Program-made: the position numbers and the translations under genes
Part shown: positions 1 through 8,790 of the stretch, piece by piece
Layout of the letters: every line of letters starts with the position of its first letter
How positions within the stretch are numbered: position 1 is the stretch's first letter
Source: Meiothermus sp.
GTDB taxonomy: Bacteria > Deinococcota > Deinococci > Deinococcales > Thermaceae
Reading direction: 5' to 3'
NCBI GenBank assembly: GCA_026004095.1
Contig: BPIL01000013.1
Span: forward strand, 1-64,000
DNA: 64,000 bases
The notes under the pieces: model-generated
What the model was told of the DNA's origin: nothing
The model's input: the letters and a program-made list of their open reading frames with translations, nothing else
The model's database searches: none

Positions 1-23
1 GGAAACATGCTCTTATCTTCACA

Positions 24-56
24 CAAAACCGAGGGGCCGAATTGCCTCAGCCCCTC
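24..56 (-). terminator. Rho-independent terminator of the cox operon
   Basis: A 7-bp GAGGGGC/GCCCCTC hairpin lies just past the coxM stop on the minus strand. It is followed in that direction by GGTTTT, a short U-run. It would end the coxS-coxL-coxM transcript. Confidence 0.6.
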
Positions 57-72
57 ACAATTGGTTTGAGCA

Positions 73-909
73 CTACAGCCCGGCGGCCTGCATCAAAGCC
101 CGCTTAGCCATCACATCCACCAGATGCGCGCGGTACTCCTTCGATGCGACCAGATCGTGGTTGAGGTGGTCGGCGGGTAGAAGCCCCTGGCAGGCCGCGG
201 CGATGTTTTCGGCGGTGAGGGCCTGGCCGGAAAGGGCCTGCTCGAGCTTGGTGAGCCGCATGGCGTGCTCGCCCGCCCCGGTGACCGCTGCCCGCACACT
301 GTTTCCGTCCAGTACCACGGCCACCCCCACCACCGCGTAGCGGCTGGCCGGGTGGGGGAACTTGGCGTAGGCCATGCGGGCCCCCGGCCGGATGGGAATG
401 TGCACCTCGGTGAGAATCTCACCCTCCTGCAGCGCGGTGCTGAACATGCCGGTGAAGAACTGCTCGGCCTCCACCACCCGGCTGCCGGAGGGCCCCTGGA
501 TTTTGATCTGGGCGCCCAGCGCCAGCATGGAAGCCGGCAGGTCGGCGGCGGGATCGGCATGGGCCAGCGAGCCGCCGATGGTGCCTTTGGTGCGCACCAT
601 AGGGTCGCCGATCAGGCTCACTGCCTGGGGAATAATCGGGCAGAGCTCCTTGAGCAGGGCCGAGGACTCCAGCTCGCGGTAGGTGGTCATAGCCCCGATC
701 ACCAGGGTATCGCCGTCGCGGCGGATACCCCGCAGTTCGGCCACCTTGGAGATGTCAATCAGCAAGGGCGGGGCAGCCAGGCGCAGCTTCATAGCCGGGA
801 TCAGGCTGTGGCCTCCGGCCAGCAGCTTGGCCTCGGGGTTTTGCTGGAGCAGCGATAGCGCCTCGGAGAGGTTGTTGGCTTTTTTATAGCTGAAGGGTGC
901 TGTGTACAT
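73..909 (-). CDS. coxM: Molybdenum hydroxylase (CO dehydrogenase/xanthine dehydrogenase family) FAD subunit CoxM
   Basis: This 278-aa protein is the medium, FAD-binding subunit of a cytoplasmic molybdenum hydroxylase; it passes electrons from the 2Fe-2S subunit to an acceptor. Two family FAD-binding motifs are visible, AGGHSLIP near residue 32 and TIGGSLAHADPAAD near residue 110. A CO_deh_flav_C-type region follows. It is the last gene of a coxS-coxL-coxM operon, 22 nt after coxL. The physiological substrate cannot be read from this subunit. The symbol is by family homology only and does not imply CO oxidation. Confidence 0.88.
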   Translation of the reverse strand: MYTAPFSYKKANNLSEALSLLQQNPEAKLLAGGHSLIPAMKLRLAAPPLLIDISKVAELRGIRRDGDTLVIGAMTTYRELESSALLKELCPIIPQAVSLIGDPMVRTKGTIGGSLAHADPAADLPASMLALGAQIKIQGPSGSRVVEAEQFFTGMFSTALQEGEILTEVHIPIRPGARMAYAKFPHPASRYAVVGVAVVLDGNSVRAAVTGAGEHAMRLTKLEQALSGQALTAENIAAACQGLLPADHLNHDLVASKEYRAHLVDVMAKRALMQAAGL

Positions 910-931
910 CTCGTCCTCCGCGGGGTTGGGG

Positions 932-3298
932 CTAATCGGCCGCCTGGGCCAGGCGGCTGTGCTGGATGGCCCGCCAGACCTTTTCTGGGGTGTAGGGCAT
1001 ATCGAGGTGCACGATACCGAAGGGCCGCAGGGCGTCCATTACGGCGTTGGCGATGGCTGCGGTAGAGGCGATGGTGCCGGCCTCGCCGATGCCCTTGACG
1101 CCCAGGGGGTTGTGCGGGCAGGGGGTCACGGTGTGGTCGTGCTCGATCTGCACCAGGTCGTCGGCGCGGGGCAGGGTGTACTCGAGGAAGTTCCCCGAGA
1201 GAATCTGGCCTTCCGGGTCGTAGACGGCTTCCTCCAGGAGGGCCTGCCCCAGGCCCTGGGCGATGCCGCCGTGCACCTGCCCTTCGGCGATGAGCGGGTT
1301 GATCACCGGGCCGCAGTCGTCCACCGAGAGGTAGCGCAGCAGCTTGACCTTGCCGGTCTCGGGGTCTACCTCCACCACTGCGACGTGGGTGCCGAAGGGG
1401 TAGACGAAGTTTTTGGGGTCGTAGAAGTGGGTGGCCTCGAGGCCGGGCTCGAGGTCGGCGGGGTAGTTGTGGGCCAGGTGGGCTTGTAGGGCAATCTCGA
1501 AGAAGGTCTTGGCCTTGTCGGGCACCCCCTTGACCATGAACTTGCCGTTCTCGTGCACGATGTCCTCGGGGGCGGCCTCCAGCAGATGGGCGGCGATCTT
1601 TTTGGCCTTGTCAATGATCTTGCGGGTCGCCAGCACGATGGCCGAAAGGCCGGTGGGCGCCGAACGTGAGCCATAGGAGCCCCAGCCGTAGGGCATCCGC
1701 CCGGTGTCGCCGTGTACCAGCACCACGTCCTCCACCGGAATCTGCAACTCGTCGGCCACCACCTGGGCGAAGGCCGTCTCGTGGCCCTGGCCGTGGCTGT
1801 GGGTGCCGGTAAAGACCTCCACCTTGCCGGTGGGCATCACCCGCACCAGCGCGCTTTCCCACTGCCCGGCCTGGGCGCCCAGGCTACCCACCAGGGCCGA
1901 AGGGGCCAGCCCGCAGGCCTCGATGTAGGTCACCACGCCAATCCCCATGTACCGGCCCTGCTTGCGCCACTCTTCCTGTTGCTGGCGGAGTTGCTTGTAA
2001 CCCACCATCTCCAGGGCCTTGTCCAGGTTGGCCTCGTAGTTGCCGGAGTCGTACTGCAGGGCCACCGGGGTCTGGTAGGGGAAGGCGTCGGGGGGAATCA
2101 GATTCTTGCGGCGGAACTCCACCGGATCCATGCCCAGCTCGTGGGCCATCACGTCCACCAGGCGCTCGAGCAGATACGTGGCCTCGGGCCGCCCGGCGCC
2201 CCGGTAGGCATCCACCGGCGTGGTGTGGGTGAAGGGGGCGGTCACGTGGCAGTAGATGTGGGGGGTGGTGTAGGTGCCGGCCAGCAAGCAGCCGTACAGG
2301 TAGGTGGGCACCGCCGGGGCAAAGGTGGTCAGATAAGCCCCCATGTTGGCGATGGTGTCTACCCGCACAGCGGTGATTTTGCCGTTCTGGTCTACCGCCA
2401 TCTCGGCCACAGTCTCGTGGTCGCGTCCGTGGGAGTCGGTCACGAAGCTTTCCGAGCGGCGGGCCGTCCATTTGACCGGGCGGCCCAGCTTTTTGGCCGC
2501 ATACAGCACGATAATCTCTTCGGGGTACTGGTAAATCTTGCTGCCAAAGCCCCCGCCCACATCCGGGGCAATCACCCGTAGCTTGTGCTCGGGGATGCCC
2601 ATGATAAAAGCCGCGATCAGGAGGCGGTGGATGTGGGGGTTCTGGCTGGTGGTCCAGAGGGTGTACTCGTCGCTGGCCTTATGGTACTGGGCCAGCGAGG
2701 CCCGCGGCTCCATGGCGTTGGGCACCAGGCGGTTGTTGCGCAACTTGAGCTTGACGGTCTTGTAGGCGCTGGCAAAAGCCCTGTCTACCGCTTCCTTGTC
2801 GCCGATGCTCCAGGTGAAGCAGACGTTATCGGGCACGTCGTCGTGGACGGCAGGCGCGCCGGGTTTGAGCGCCTCACTGCCCAGCGAGACTGCCGGCAGG
2901 GGCTCGTAGTCTACTTCCACAAGCTGCGCGGCGTCCTCGGCGATCTGGCGGGTCTCGGCGATGACCGCGGCCACGATGTCCCCCACGTGCCGGGCCTTAT
3001 CGAAGGTGATGGCGTAGTGGGGTGGGGTTTTGATGCCGGGGTGCAGCCAGCCGGTGGGAATGCTGTTGATGCCGGCGTCCTTCATCTCCTGCCCGGTAAT
3101 CACGGCCAGCACGCCAGGGTGCGCCTGGGCCTTGGAGGTGTCAATTTTCTTGATTCGGGCGTGGGCGTACGGCGAACGAACCATGGCCGCGTGCACCATG
3201 CCGGGCAGGGTCATGTCGTCGGTGTAGTTACCGGTTCCGGTAATGAAGCGGGGGTCTTCGACCCGTTTCATCGCCTTACCAAAGAGTTTTTCGGCCAT
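932..3298 (-). CDS. coxL: Molybdenum hydroxylase large (molybdopterin) subunit, form II CoxL type
   Basis: This 788-aa protein is the large catalytic subunit that binds molybdopterin cytosine dinucleotide. It starts with the a/b hammerhead domain (about residues 20-130) and continues with the Mo-binding domains, including GGGFGSK near residue 248. The active-site loop near residue 364 reads AYRGAGR. True aerobic CO dehydrogenases (form I) have AYxCSFR, so this is a form II enzyme whose substrate is unknown and may be an aldehyde or N-heterocycle. The full length argues that it is functional. It lies between coxS and coxM. A TTG-rich start is not needed, since the ATG at 3298 has GGGAG upstream on the minus strand. 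Confidence 0.9.
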   Translation of the reverse strand: MAEKLFGKAMKRVEDPRFITGTGNYTDDMTLPGMVHAAMVRSPYAHARIKKIDTSKAQAHPGVLAVITGQEMKDAGINSIPTGWLHPGIKTPPHYAITFDKARHVGDIVAAVIAETRQIAEDAAQLVEVDYEPLPAVSLGSEALKPGAPAVHDDVPDNVCFTWSIGDKEAVDRAFASAYKTVKLKLRNNRLVPNAMEPRASLAQYHKASDEYTLWTTSQNPHIHRLLIAAFIMGIPEHKLRVIAPDVGGGFGSKIYQYPEEIIVLYAAKKLGRPVKWTARRSESFVTDSHGRDHETVAEMAVDQNGKITAVRVDTIANMGAYLTTFAPAVPTYLYGCLLAGTYTTPHIYCHVTAPFTHTTPVDAYRGAGRPEATYLLERLVDVMAHELGMDPVEFRRKNLIPPDAFPYQTPVALQYDSGNYEANLDKALEMVGYKQLRQQQEEWRKQGRYMGIGVVTYIEACGLAPSALVGSLGAQAGQWESALVRVMPTGKVEVFTGTHSHGQGHETAFAQVVADELQIPVEDVVLVHGDTGRMPYGWGSYGSRSAPTGLSAIVLATRKIIDKAKKIAAHLLEAAPEDIVHENGKFMVKGVPDKAKTFFEIALQAHLAHNYPADLEPGLEATHFYDPKNFVYPFGTHVAVVEVDPETGKVKLLRYLSVDDCGPVINPLIAEGQVHGGIAQGLGQALLEEAVYDPEGQILSGNFLEYTLPRADDLVQIEHDHTVTPCPHNPLGVKGIGEAGTIASTAAIANAVMDALRPFGIVHLDMPYTPEKVWRAIQHSRLAQAAD

Positions 3299-3374
3299 TG
3301 CTTTCTCCCTTCGGAATGAGGGCCCGGTGTTCGAGCGTTGCGGAAAGCCAGGCCCAGCCGGTTGCGTTGGTTTT

Positions 3375-3875
3375 TTAGTCGTCCGCTGCTACTCCAACCT
3401 TACCAGCCATTTTGTTAGCGGCATACTGTACGGCCCGCACGATGTTGTGGTAGCCGGTGCAGCGGCACAGGTTGCCCTCGAGGGCGTGGCGGATCTCCTC
3501 CTCGCTGGGCTGTGGGTTTCTGTTGAGCAGGTCGGCGGCCGCCATGATCATGCCGGGGGTGCAGAAGCCGCACTGCAACCCGTGCATCTCCCAGAAACCC
3601 TCCTGCACCGGGTGAAGCTTGTCCACGCTGCCCAGGCCCTCAATGGTGGTAATGCTGCTGCCGTCGGCCTGTACGGCGAACAGCGTGCACGACTTTACCG
3701 CCTGGCCGTCGAGGTGCACCGTGCAGGCCCCGCACTGGCTGGTGTCACAGCCCACATGCGTGCCGGTGAGCCCCAGGGTCTCCCGCAGATAGTGAACCAG
3801 CAAAAGCCTCGGCTCGACCTCGCTGTGATGTTCGACACCGTTGACCACAACCTTAATCTGAACTTTCTCTGCCAT
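3375..3875 (-). CDS. coxS: Molybdenum hydroxylase 2Fe-2S subunit CoxS
   Basis: This 166-aa iron-sulfur subunit carries electrons from the Mo centre to FAD. The N-terminal plant-ferredoxin-like domain has the cluster ligands [13 protein letters not shown] with a later Cys near residue 66. The C-terminal domain has CGFCTPGM and CRCTGY, the second 2Fe-2S cluster. The start was set at 3875 because an AGGAGG ribosome site sits 5 nt upstream and the protein then begins MAEKVQIK, as family members do; the upstream in-frame extension looks non-coding. It is first in the operon, divergent from the xdhC-like gene across a 387-bp gap. Confidence 0.92.
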   Translation of the reverse strand: MAEKVQIKVVVNGVEHHSEVEPRLLLVHYLRETLGLTGTHVGCDTSQCGACTVHLDGQAVKSCTLFAVQADGSSITTIEGLGSVDKLHPVQEGFWEMHGLQCGFCTPGMIMAAADLLNRNPQPSEEEIRHALEGNLCRCTGYHNIVRAVQYAANKMAGKVGVAADD

Positions 3876-4262
3876 GCTTCCTCCTAGCAAGACGAATGGG
3901 TTGATTCGAAACGGACGGTCTTGGGCCTGAAAGGGGCGGGCCTTCGCCACCGCCCCGAAAGCCTGGTAGGCCGCCGATGACCGGCCTGCACGCATCCTTA
4001 CCTTCGTCTATGCGGTAAATCCATGGGGTGAAGGGAAGCTTGAGCAATGCAGCACCTCGAGGCCAGCGCTATCAAAAACCACTCCAGGTACGCCAAACTG
4101 AGCGATTGAGCAGACCTGTGACTGAAAACCTTTCACTTCAAACTATATAACCTTGGAGATGAGAGAAGCAAGAAGTTGGGCGTTTTGCCGATAGCAGGAA
4201 ATTGGGGGAATGTGTGCTGCTAACAAAGTGGGTGGGGGTGGTTGGGTGTAGTTTAGGAGTAT
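3876..4262. other. 387-bp divergent intergenic region between coxS and the xdhC-like gene
   Basis: No convincing gene is seen here. The left end holds the coxS ribosome site. The right end has TAGTTT at 4249-4254, 8 nt before the xdhC ATG, so it could be a leaderless -10; the spacer also contains AGGAG. The centre (about 4080-4160) is AT-rich and could hold the divergent promoters, but no clear -35/-10 pair or operator was recognised. Confidence 0.5.
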
Positions 4263-5352
4263 ATGTCCAACGAAGCGCCCTTGCTGTTAGCCGCCCTCGA
4301 GGCTGCCTGGGCCGAGGGTAAACAGACCGCGCTGGCTACGGTGGTGCGGGTGATTGGCTCGGCCTACCGCCGCGAAGGGGCCAAGATGCTGGTGCGCGAG
4401 GACGGCGGCTCGGCCTGCATGATCTCCGGGGGTTGCCTGGAGCAAGAGATGATCGAAATTGCCATGCAGATCCTGGCCCGGGGCCGCGCCGAGCGCACCA
4501 TCTTCGACTACAACGAAGAAAAGACCTGGTGGCCTGGCTGTGGTGGCACGGTGGAGGTCTGGGTGGAGCCGGTGGAGCCCCAGGGCATGCTGCACCGCTG
4601 GTTGCAGGAGGCCACGGACTCGGAGCCTTCGGTGCTGGCTACGGTGATTGGGGGTGGGGAAGGGCGGGTCTGGCTCAGGCCCAGACGGGGCGCTCGAGGG
4701 CCAGATTACCCCCCCCGAACTGCACGACCAGGTGGTTCGAATCGCCCAGCAGATGCAGGGGGGCTCCTCCCGTCCCACCACCCGCTATGTGCAGGAGGCC
4801 GAGGTGTTCTTCGACGTGAGCAGCCCCATCCCCGAGCTGGTTTTGTTTGGGGCCGGCCACGACGCCAAGCCCATGGCCAACCAGGCCCTGGTGCTGGGCT
4901 TCAAGGTGACGGTGGTGGATGCCCGTCCCGAGCTTTTGCAGGGTTTTGAGGGCTGCCAGACCATTCAGGCCGCCCACGACGAATACGCCCAGAAAATCAG
5001 CCTGACCCCCCGCCAGCACGTGATCGTCATGAACCACCACCTCGACATTGACCGCCAGGCCCTGCGCTTTGCCCTGGAGTCCCCGGCCCGGTATGTGGGT
5101 ATGCTGGGCCCGCGCAGCCGGCTGGAAAAAATCCTGGGTGCGCTCAAAAACGAAGGCTTCGTGCCCAGCCCGGAGCAGTTGGCCCGCCTGCGCAACCCCA
5201 TCGGGCTGGACATCGGCGCCGAAAGCCCGGAGGAGATCGCGGTGGCGGCCCTGGCCGAGATTGTGGCCCTGCAAAGGGGTTTCCAGGGCGGCTTTTTGCA
5301 CGACAAGAAGGCCGGGATTCACGAGGCGACCACGGCGCGGGTTTTGACCTGA
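4263..5352 (+). pseudogene. xdhC: XdhC/CoxI-family molybdenum hydroxylase maturation factor, frameshifted
   Basis: XdhC-family proteins bind molybdenum cofactor and promote its sulfuration and insertion into hydroxylases such as the adjacent CoxL. The N-terminal XdhC_CoxI domain (GSAYRREGAKMLV, SGGCLEQEM) is in one frame. The C-terminal Rossmann domain (VLFGAGHDAKPMA, VDARPE, GMLGPRSR) is in the next frame. Reading changes near 4678-4684, in CTCAGGCCCAGACGGG: removing one base there restores a continuous protein of about 362 aa. The upstream frame has no immediate stop and runs on to 4949. A sequencing or assembly indel is as likely as real inactivation, because the rest of both domains is intact. 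Confidence 0.8.
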
Positions 5353-5389
5353 GCGCGGCTTTGCCGTGGCGAGGCCAGGCTTGCGCGCC

Positions 5390-5419
5390 TTGACGTAGGC
5401 GCGGTTTCCCGCCTAAGAT
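5390..5419 (+). promoter_or_regulatory. Promoter of the tRNA-Met pair
   Basis: TTGACG at 5390-5395 and TAAGAT at 5414-5419 are separated by 18 nt. Transcription would begin about 33 nt before the initiator tRNA. Confidence 0.6.
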
Positions 5420-5458
5420 TGAGTTTGCGGCTTTGGGGGCGACCCCCCATCCGAACGG

Positions 5459-5535
<77 letters not shown>

Positions 5536-5536
5536 T

Positions 5537-5613
5537 GGCTATGTAGCTCAGCTGGTTAGAGCACACGACTCATAATCGTGGTGTCGGCGGTTCAAGTCCG
5601 CCCATAGCCACCA
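5537..5613 (+). tRNA. Elongator tRNA-Met (CAT)
   Basis: This 77-nt tRNA has a perfect 7-bp acceptor stem (GGCTATG/CATAGCC), anticodon CAT and an encoded CCA. The acceptor and D-arm resemble elongator tRNA-Met. A tRNA-Ile2 (lysidine-modified CAU) cannot be fully excluded by eye. It is co-transcribed with tRNA-fMet. Confidence 0.9.
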
Positions 5614-5621
5614 GTCCAGGA

Positions 5622-5658
5622 CGCAAAAAACCCGAGGGCGCGAATCCTCGGGTTTGCG
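5622..5658 (+). terminator. Terminator after the tRNA-Met pair
   Basis: CCCGAGG (5631-5637) pairs with CCTCGGG (5646-5652). The flanks are an A-run upstream and TTTGCGTTTT downstream, so the hairpin may work in both directions. Confidence 0.8.
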
Positions 5659-5769
5659 TTTTGACCCCAATAAAAATCAGGCTGTGCTTTTTCCCCAAGG
5701 GATTGTTTCCGGGTGGGTTTGGACTGGCCCGGTTTTGGTATTAGACTGACCGGGTATGTGTGGCTGCCT

Positions 5770-6384
5770 ATGAGAGCCAGACTCTATCTAACCTTCCAGC
5801 AAATAGGTGCCGATTTATTCGCGGCGGGGCTGGCCTCGGCCACCTCGGGGAACTACTCAGCGCGTGAGCGCGATGGGTTCTGGATTACCCGATCGGGCGT
5901 CCAGAAAGCCCACCTGACCCCGGAAGACTTAATCTTCTTACCCTTGGAACCCGACCCCCTGCGGGACCAGGGGGCCTCGGTGGAGCGGGTGATTCACCGC
6001 GCCATCTATAGGCAAACCGATGCCACCGCGGTGGTGCATGCGCACCCCCGCCACGCCATAGCGCTTTCGTTCCACCTTCAGGTCATTGAGCCGATTGACC
6101 TCGAGGGCCGCTACTACTTCGAACACATCCCGGTGGTAGCCCCCGCAACCCTTTCGGGCACCCAGGAGGCCGCCGAGGCGGTAGCCCAGGCGCTGCAAGA
6201 AAACCCCGCCTGCGTAGTCCGGGGCCATGGGGCTTTTGTAAAGAGCAGCCTGGAAGTGCCAGAACAGGCCCTTCTGCAGGCCTACTCGCTGATGACGAGC
6301 CTCGAGGAAGCCTGCGAAGTGCTGTTCTTAGAGCGCTTGTGGCGGGGCTTTTCCGGGGATGGTTTAGGCGAGGCTTCGGAGTAG
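5770..6384 (+). CDS. Class II aldolase/adducin family protein
   Basis: This protein of about 204 aa belongs to the zinc class II aldolase fold, which includes L-fuculose-1-phosphate aldolase, L-ribulose-5-phosphate 4-epimerase and MtnB. Visible family motifs are SGNYSAR near the N terminus (phosphate binding), the zinc pair in VVHAHPRHA near residue 95, and the third histidine in RGHGAF near residue 155. Start choice is uncertain: ATG 5770 is used, but an in-frame GTG at 5758 sits 7-8 nt after TTAGACT and may be a leaderless start. The substrate cannot be assigned. The tiny gene at 6396 follows 11 nt later. Confidence 0.8.
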   Translation: MRARLYLTFQQIGADLFAAGLASATSGNYSARERDGFWITRSGVQKAHLTPEDLIFLPLEPDPLRDQGASVERVIHRAIYRQTDATAVVHAHPRHAIALSFHLQVIEPIDLEGRYYFEHIPVVAPATLSGTQEAAEAVAQALQENPACVVRGHGAFVKSSLEVPEQALLQAYSLMTSLEEACEVLFLERLWRGFSGDGLGEASE

Positions 6385-6395
6385 ACTGAACCTTG

Positions 6396-6584
6396 ATGAA
6401 GGTGCTTTTTGTGGAAGGCAGGAACCCTGAACCCCTGCGCCGGCTGGCCCGACAGCACCCCTACCCCTACCGGCTGCTTTACCGGGCCGAACAGGGGCTG
6501 TACCTGCTGGAGGTCTGGGCTTATGGCCCTGAGCTGGAGGCCAGCGGCGGTGGGGCTCGAGGGCTTTCGGAGCTGGAGCTTTGA
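6396..6584 (+). CDS. Small hypothetical protein, possibly frameshifted at its end
   Basis: A 62-aa product begins MKVLFVEGRNPEPLRRLAR. I do not recognise it. Near 6560 the next frame carries a very gene-like tail (FRSWSFELLEEGRRHP) ending in TAA at 6613-6615, 8 nt before the next gene and beside its AAGGA ribosome site. One extra base near 6558 would explain this, giving a protein of about 72 aa translationally tied to the hydrolase. It lies between the aldolase and the hydrolase on the same strand. Confidence 0.5.
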   Translation: MKVLFVEGRNPEPLRRLARQHPYPYRLLYRAEQGLYLLEVWAYGPELEASGGGARGLSELEL

Positions 6585-6623
6585 GCTGCTGGAAGAGGGG
6601 CGGCGGCACCCTTAAGGAACCCT

Positions 6624-7487
6624 ATGCGCGAAGAAATTGATCTGATTGCTGTGGATGATGGGGTAGAGGTTTACCTCGAGGACACCGGCCCGCTCGAGGC
6701 CCCGGCGATTGTGGTGCTGCACGGCGGGCCGGGGAGCAGCAGCTACACCCTGCGGGAGGGTCTGGGGGAGTACCTCGAGGGTTTCCGGGTGATCTACTTC
6801 GACCAGCGGGGCGGCGGGCGCAGCCCGGCCCTGCCCGAGGAGCCGGGTCTTTTTACCATTGATGCCCTGGTAAGCGACCTTTTCCACCTGCGGGATCACC
6901 TGGGCCTGAACACCTGGACGCTGCTGGCACACGGCTTTGGGGCGGTGCCGGCCCTGGAATATGCCCGGCGTTCACCCGCTACCACCGAGCGGTTGGTGCT
7001 CATCAACCCCTGGACCAACTTCCCCTGGCTGGCCCGTCAGCTATACCGGGCCTCGCTGGCGCTGCGGGGTGTGGATGAAGACGTGGAACTGCCCGAGGAC
7101 GGCACCCGTCTTTTGCAGGAGGCGTTTGCTTCCGTCGAGCCCAAGGCTGCTTTCGACCGGCTGCTCTTTCCCAGCCAGCACAGCCGCATGGAGTACGAGT
7201 GGCTGGCCGAGGGCTCAACTGTTGTAGGTGCCGATACGCCGGGGCGGATGTTTGTGCTCAACGGCCTCTGGCGGCTGGACTATACCCCTTACGTGCTCGA
7301 GGTTCGCTCGGCCACTTCGGTGCTGGTTGGTACCCTGGATGCCAGCAGCTACCCCGAAGCCCAGACTGTCGCCGACCTGGTGGGGGGCCGGCTCGAGCTC
7401 ATCGAGGGGGCAGGCCATTATCCCTGGATAGACCAACCCTACGCTTTTGGGGAAGCCCTGCAAAACGCCTTGCCAGACTTGCTTTGA
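6624..7487 (+). CDS. Alpha/beta hydrolase, proline iminopeptidase-like, lacking the nucleophile serine
   Basis: This 287-aa protein has the alpha/beta hydrolase layout of proline iminopeptidase: HGGPGSS near residue 34 (oxyanion loop), FDQRGGGRS near residue 62, a helical cap, VGTLDAS near residue 240 (possible Asp) and GAGHYPW near residue 264 (His). The nucleophile elbow, normally G/A-x-S-x-G, reads AHGFG near residue 101, so Gly replaces the catalytic Ser. It may be a non-catalytic or altered relative. ATG 6624 is preceded by AAGGA. The following gene is separated by 163 bp. Confidence 0.82.
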   Translation: MREEIDLIAVDDGVEVYLEDTGPLEAPAIVVLHGGPGSSSYTLREGLGEYLEGFRVIYFDQRGGGRSPALPEEPGLFTIDALVSDLFHLRDHLGLNTWTLLAHGFGAVPALEYARRSPATTERLVLINPWTNFPWLARQLYRASLALRGVDEDVELPEDGTRLLQEAFASVEPKAAFDRLLFPSQHSRMEYEWLAEGSTVVGADTPGRMFVLNGLWRLDYTPYVLEVRSATSVLVGTLDASSYPEAQTVADLVGGRLELIEGAGHYPWIDQPYAFGEALQNALPDLL

Positions 7488-7650
7488 GACTAGATGCCTG
7501 CTACAGTCAGCTCGCCATCGCTGCATCCCGGCAAGGACAGCTAACAAAAAATCGCCCAAATGGATCAGGAAGCTGTGACCTTGTCTTGGGTTAAGTTCAA
7601 TACACAACCTCCCAAGGTTTGGCCGTAGCCTGAATCTCGGGAGGAAGCCC

Positions 7651-8103
7651 ATGAAAAAATGGATGATGGTTACTGGGCTATTGTTTGTTGGTGTGGTAGT
7701 GGCCCAAGTCGCTAGCCTGGCCGAGAATATTCGTGCCTATGCGAGCTGGACTCGAGTCAACGTGAATAAGATCAATACAGCTGGCGCGCACCCCCTGGGT
7801 AAGGATGTGTACGTCAACCTGGCCCCCGACCGCCTGCTAAGTACAAACGGCAACTACAAACTGCCGTTTGCCCAGGGTACAATTTTCGTCAAGGAGCGCG
7901 TCGATCCCCAGACCCTGCAGGTGACCCACATCTGGGTGATGCAAAAGCGCAGCAACAACGCAGGCGACTGGGCCTGGGCTGCCTACGAGCGTAAGGACAA
8001 CACAATTCAGGGAGGTAACCTAGCTGACCCAGTGATGTGTGTGGGCTGCCACCAGCAGGCCAGCGCTACCGACCAGGTTTTTACCCAGTGGGGCCGGCGG
8101 TAG
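7651..8103 (+). CDS. Secreted cytochrome P460-like c-type haem protein
   Basis: This 150-aa protein has an N-terminal signal peptide (MKKWMMVTGLLFVGVVVAQ) and one CVGCH haem c site near residue 130. The body, with KDVYVNLAP, GTIFVKE and HIWVMQKR, fits the cytochrome P460 family. Family members act outside the membrane in oxidation of small nitrogen compounds or as electron carriers; which applies here is not visible. GGGAGGA lies before ATG 7651. Its stop TAG abuts the stop of the convergent Crp/Fnr gene with no spacer, making the palindrome TAGCTA. Confidence 0.8.
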   Translation: MKKWMMVTGLLFVGVVVAQVASLAENIRAYASWTRVNVNKINTAGAHPLGKDVYVNLAPDRLLSTNGNYKLPFAQGTIFVKERVDPQTLQVTHIWVMQKRSNNAGDWAWAAYERKDNTIQGGNLADPVMCVGCHQQASATDQVFTQWGRR

Positions 8104-8790
8104 CTAGCCTACCTCGCCAAAGCCCTCGAGCCAGTGCTCGAGGGCTTTCAAATTAACCCGATACCGGCCCCTTGTACCCTCCACCAGTCCCAGGTTGCGC
8201 AACTCACCCAGTGTGTTGGTAACTGTAACCCGGGTGGTTCCACACATAGCGGCCAGATCTTCTTGCCTGAGCTCCATGGGTAAATCGCGCCAGGGAGAAA
8301 AGTCGGGTACGCTAAAACGCTGGGCTAGCCATAGGAAGGCTCGACCCAGACGATAAGCTGCCGGAGCCGAAGAAACCTCGAGCTGGCCCTCGAGCTGGGT
8401 TACCCTGTCAGCCAGCACCTGGGCCAAGCGCAATGCCACATTGGGCAGCTCCCTGAATACCTGCATGACCTGACTTTTCTCGACCGGGCAAATTACCGCC
8501 CGGCTGAGGCAGATGGCCGTGGTCGTGTGTTCGGCGTCCTGGGACAGAAAATTGATGCCCAGCAGATCGCCGCCCCCGGCCACGTACACGATGCGTTCCT
8601 GGCCCCGACCAGCTATCTTCAGAAGCTTGACCTGACCCTCGATCAAAATAATCAGACTGTGGCAAGGGTCGCCCTGACGGTAAAGCAACTCCCCTAGCTC
8701 AAGGGCTCGAGGTGGGCAGATCTGCCCCAACCTTTGACGCTCGTACTCGCTCAGGAGCTCCAGAAAGCTGGGTTGGCGTAGATAGGGCAT
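8104..8790 (-). CDS. Crp/Fnr family transcriptional regulator
   Basis: This 228-aa protein has an N-terminal cyclic-nucleotide-like sensor domain (about residues 15-130; LYRQGDPCHSLIILIEGQVKLL) and a C-terminal winged helix (about 150-220; LRQEDLAAMCGTTRVTVTNTLGEL). No FNR-type cysteine cluster is present. The start is supported by a consensus TATAAT at 8799-8804, 8 nt before the ATG, so the mRNA is probably leaderless. A palindrome overlaps that -10 and suggests autoregulation. The gene faces the cytochrome P460-like gene, and its 3' end holds a strong bidirectional hairpin. Confidence 0.92.
   Translation of the reverse strand: MPYLRQPSFLELLSEYERQRLGQICPPRALELGELLYRQGDPCHSLIILIEGQVKLLKIAGRGQERIVYVAGGGDLLGINFLSQDAEHTTTAICLSRAVICPVEKSQVMQVFRELPNVALRLAQVLADRVTQLEGQLEVSSAPAAYRLGRAFLWLAQRFSVPDFSPWRDLPMELRQEDLAAMCGTTRVTVTNTLGELRNLGLVEGTRGRYRVNLKALEHWLEGFGEVG
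8119..8148. terminator. Bidirectional hairpin inside the crp-like 3' end
   Basis: AAAGCCCTCGAG (8119-8130) pairs perfectly with CTCGAGGGCTTT (8137-8148) around a 6-nt loop. It lies within the last codons of the Crp/Fnr gene, 16 bp past the stop of the convergent P460 gene. It probably ends transcription of the P460-like gene. The U-run is short. Confidence 0.55.

Noticed and set aside
4678-4684. Programmed +1 frameshifting at CCC-A in xdhC
   Set aside because: No following stop codon, stimulatory structure or conserved slippery context is visible. An indel is simpler.
5537-5613. Assignment of the second CAT tRNA as tRNA-Ile2
   Set aside because: The acceptor and D-arm (GGCTATGTAGCTCAGCTGG) look like elongator tRNA-Met. 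A covariance-model search would settle it.
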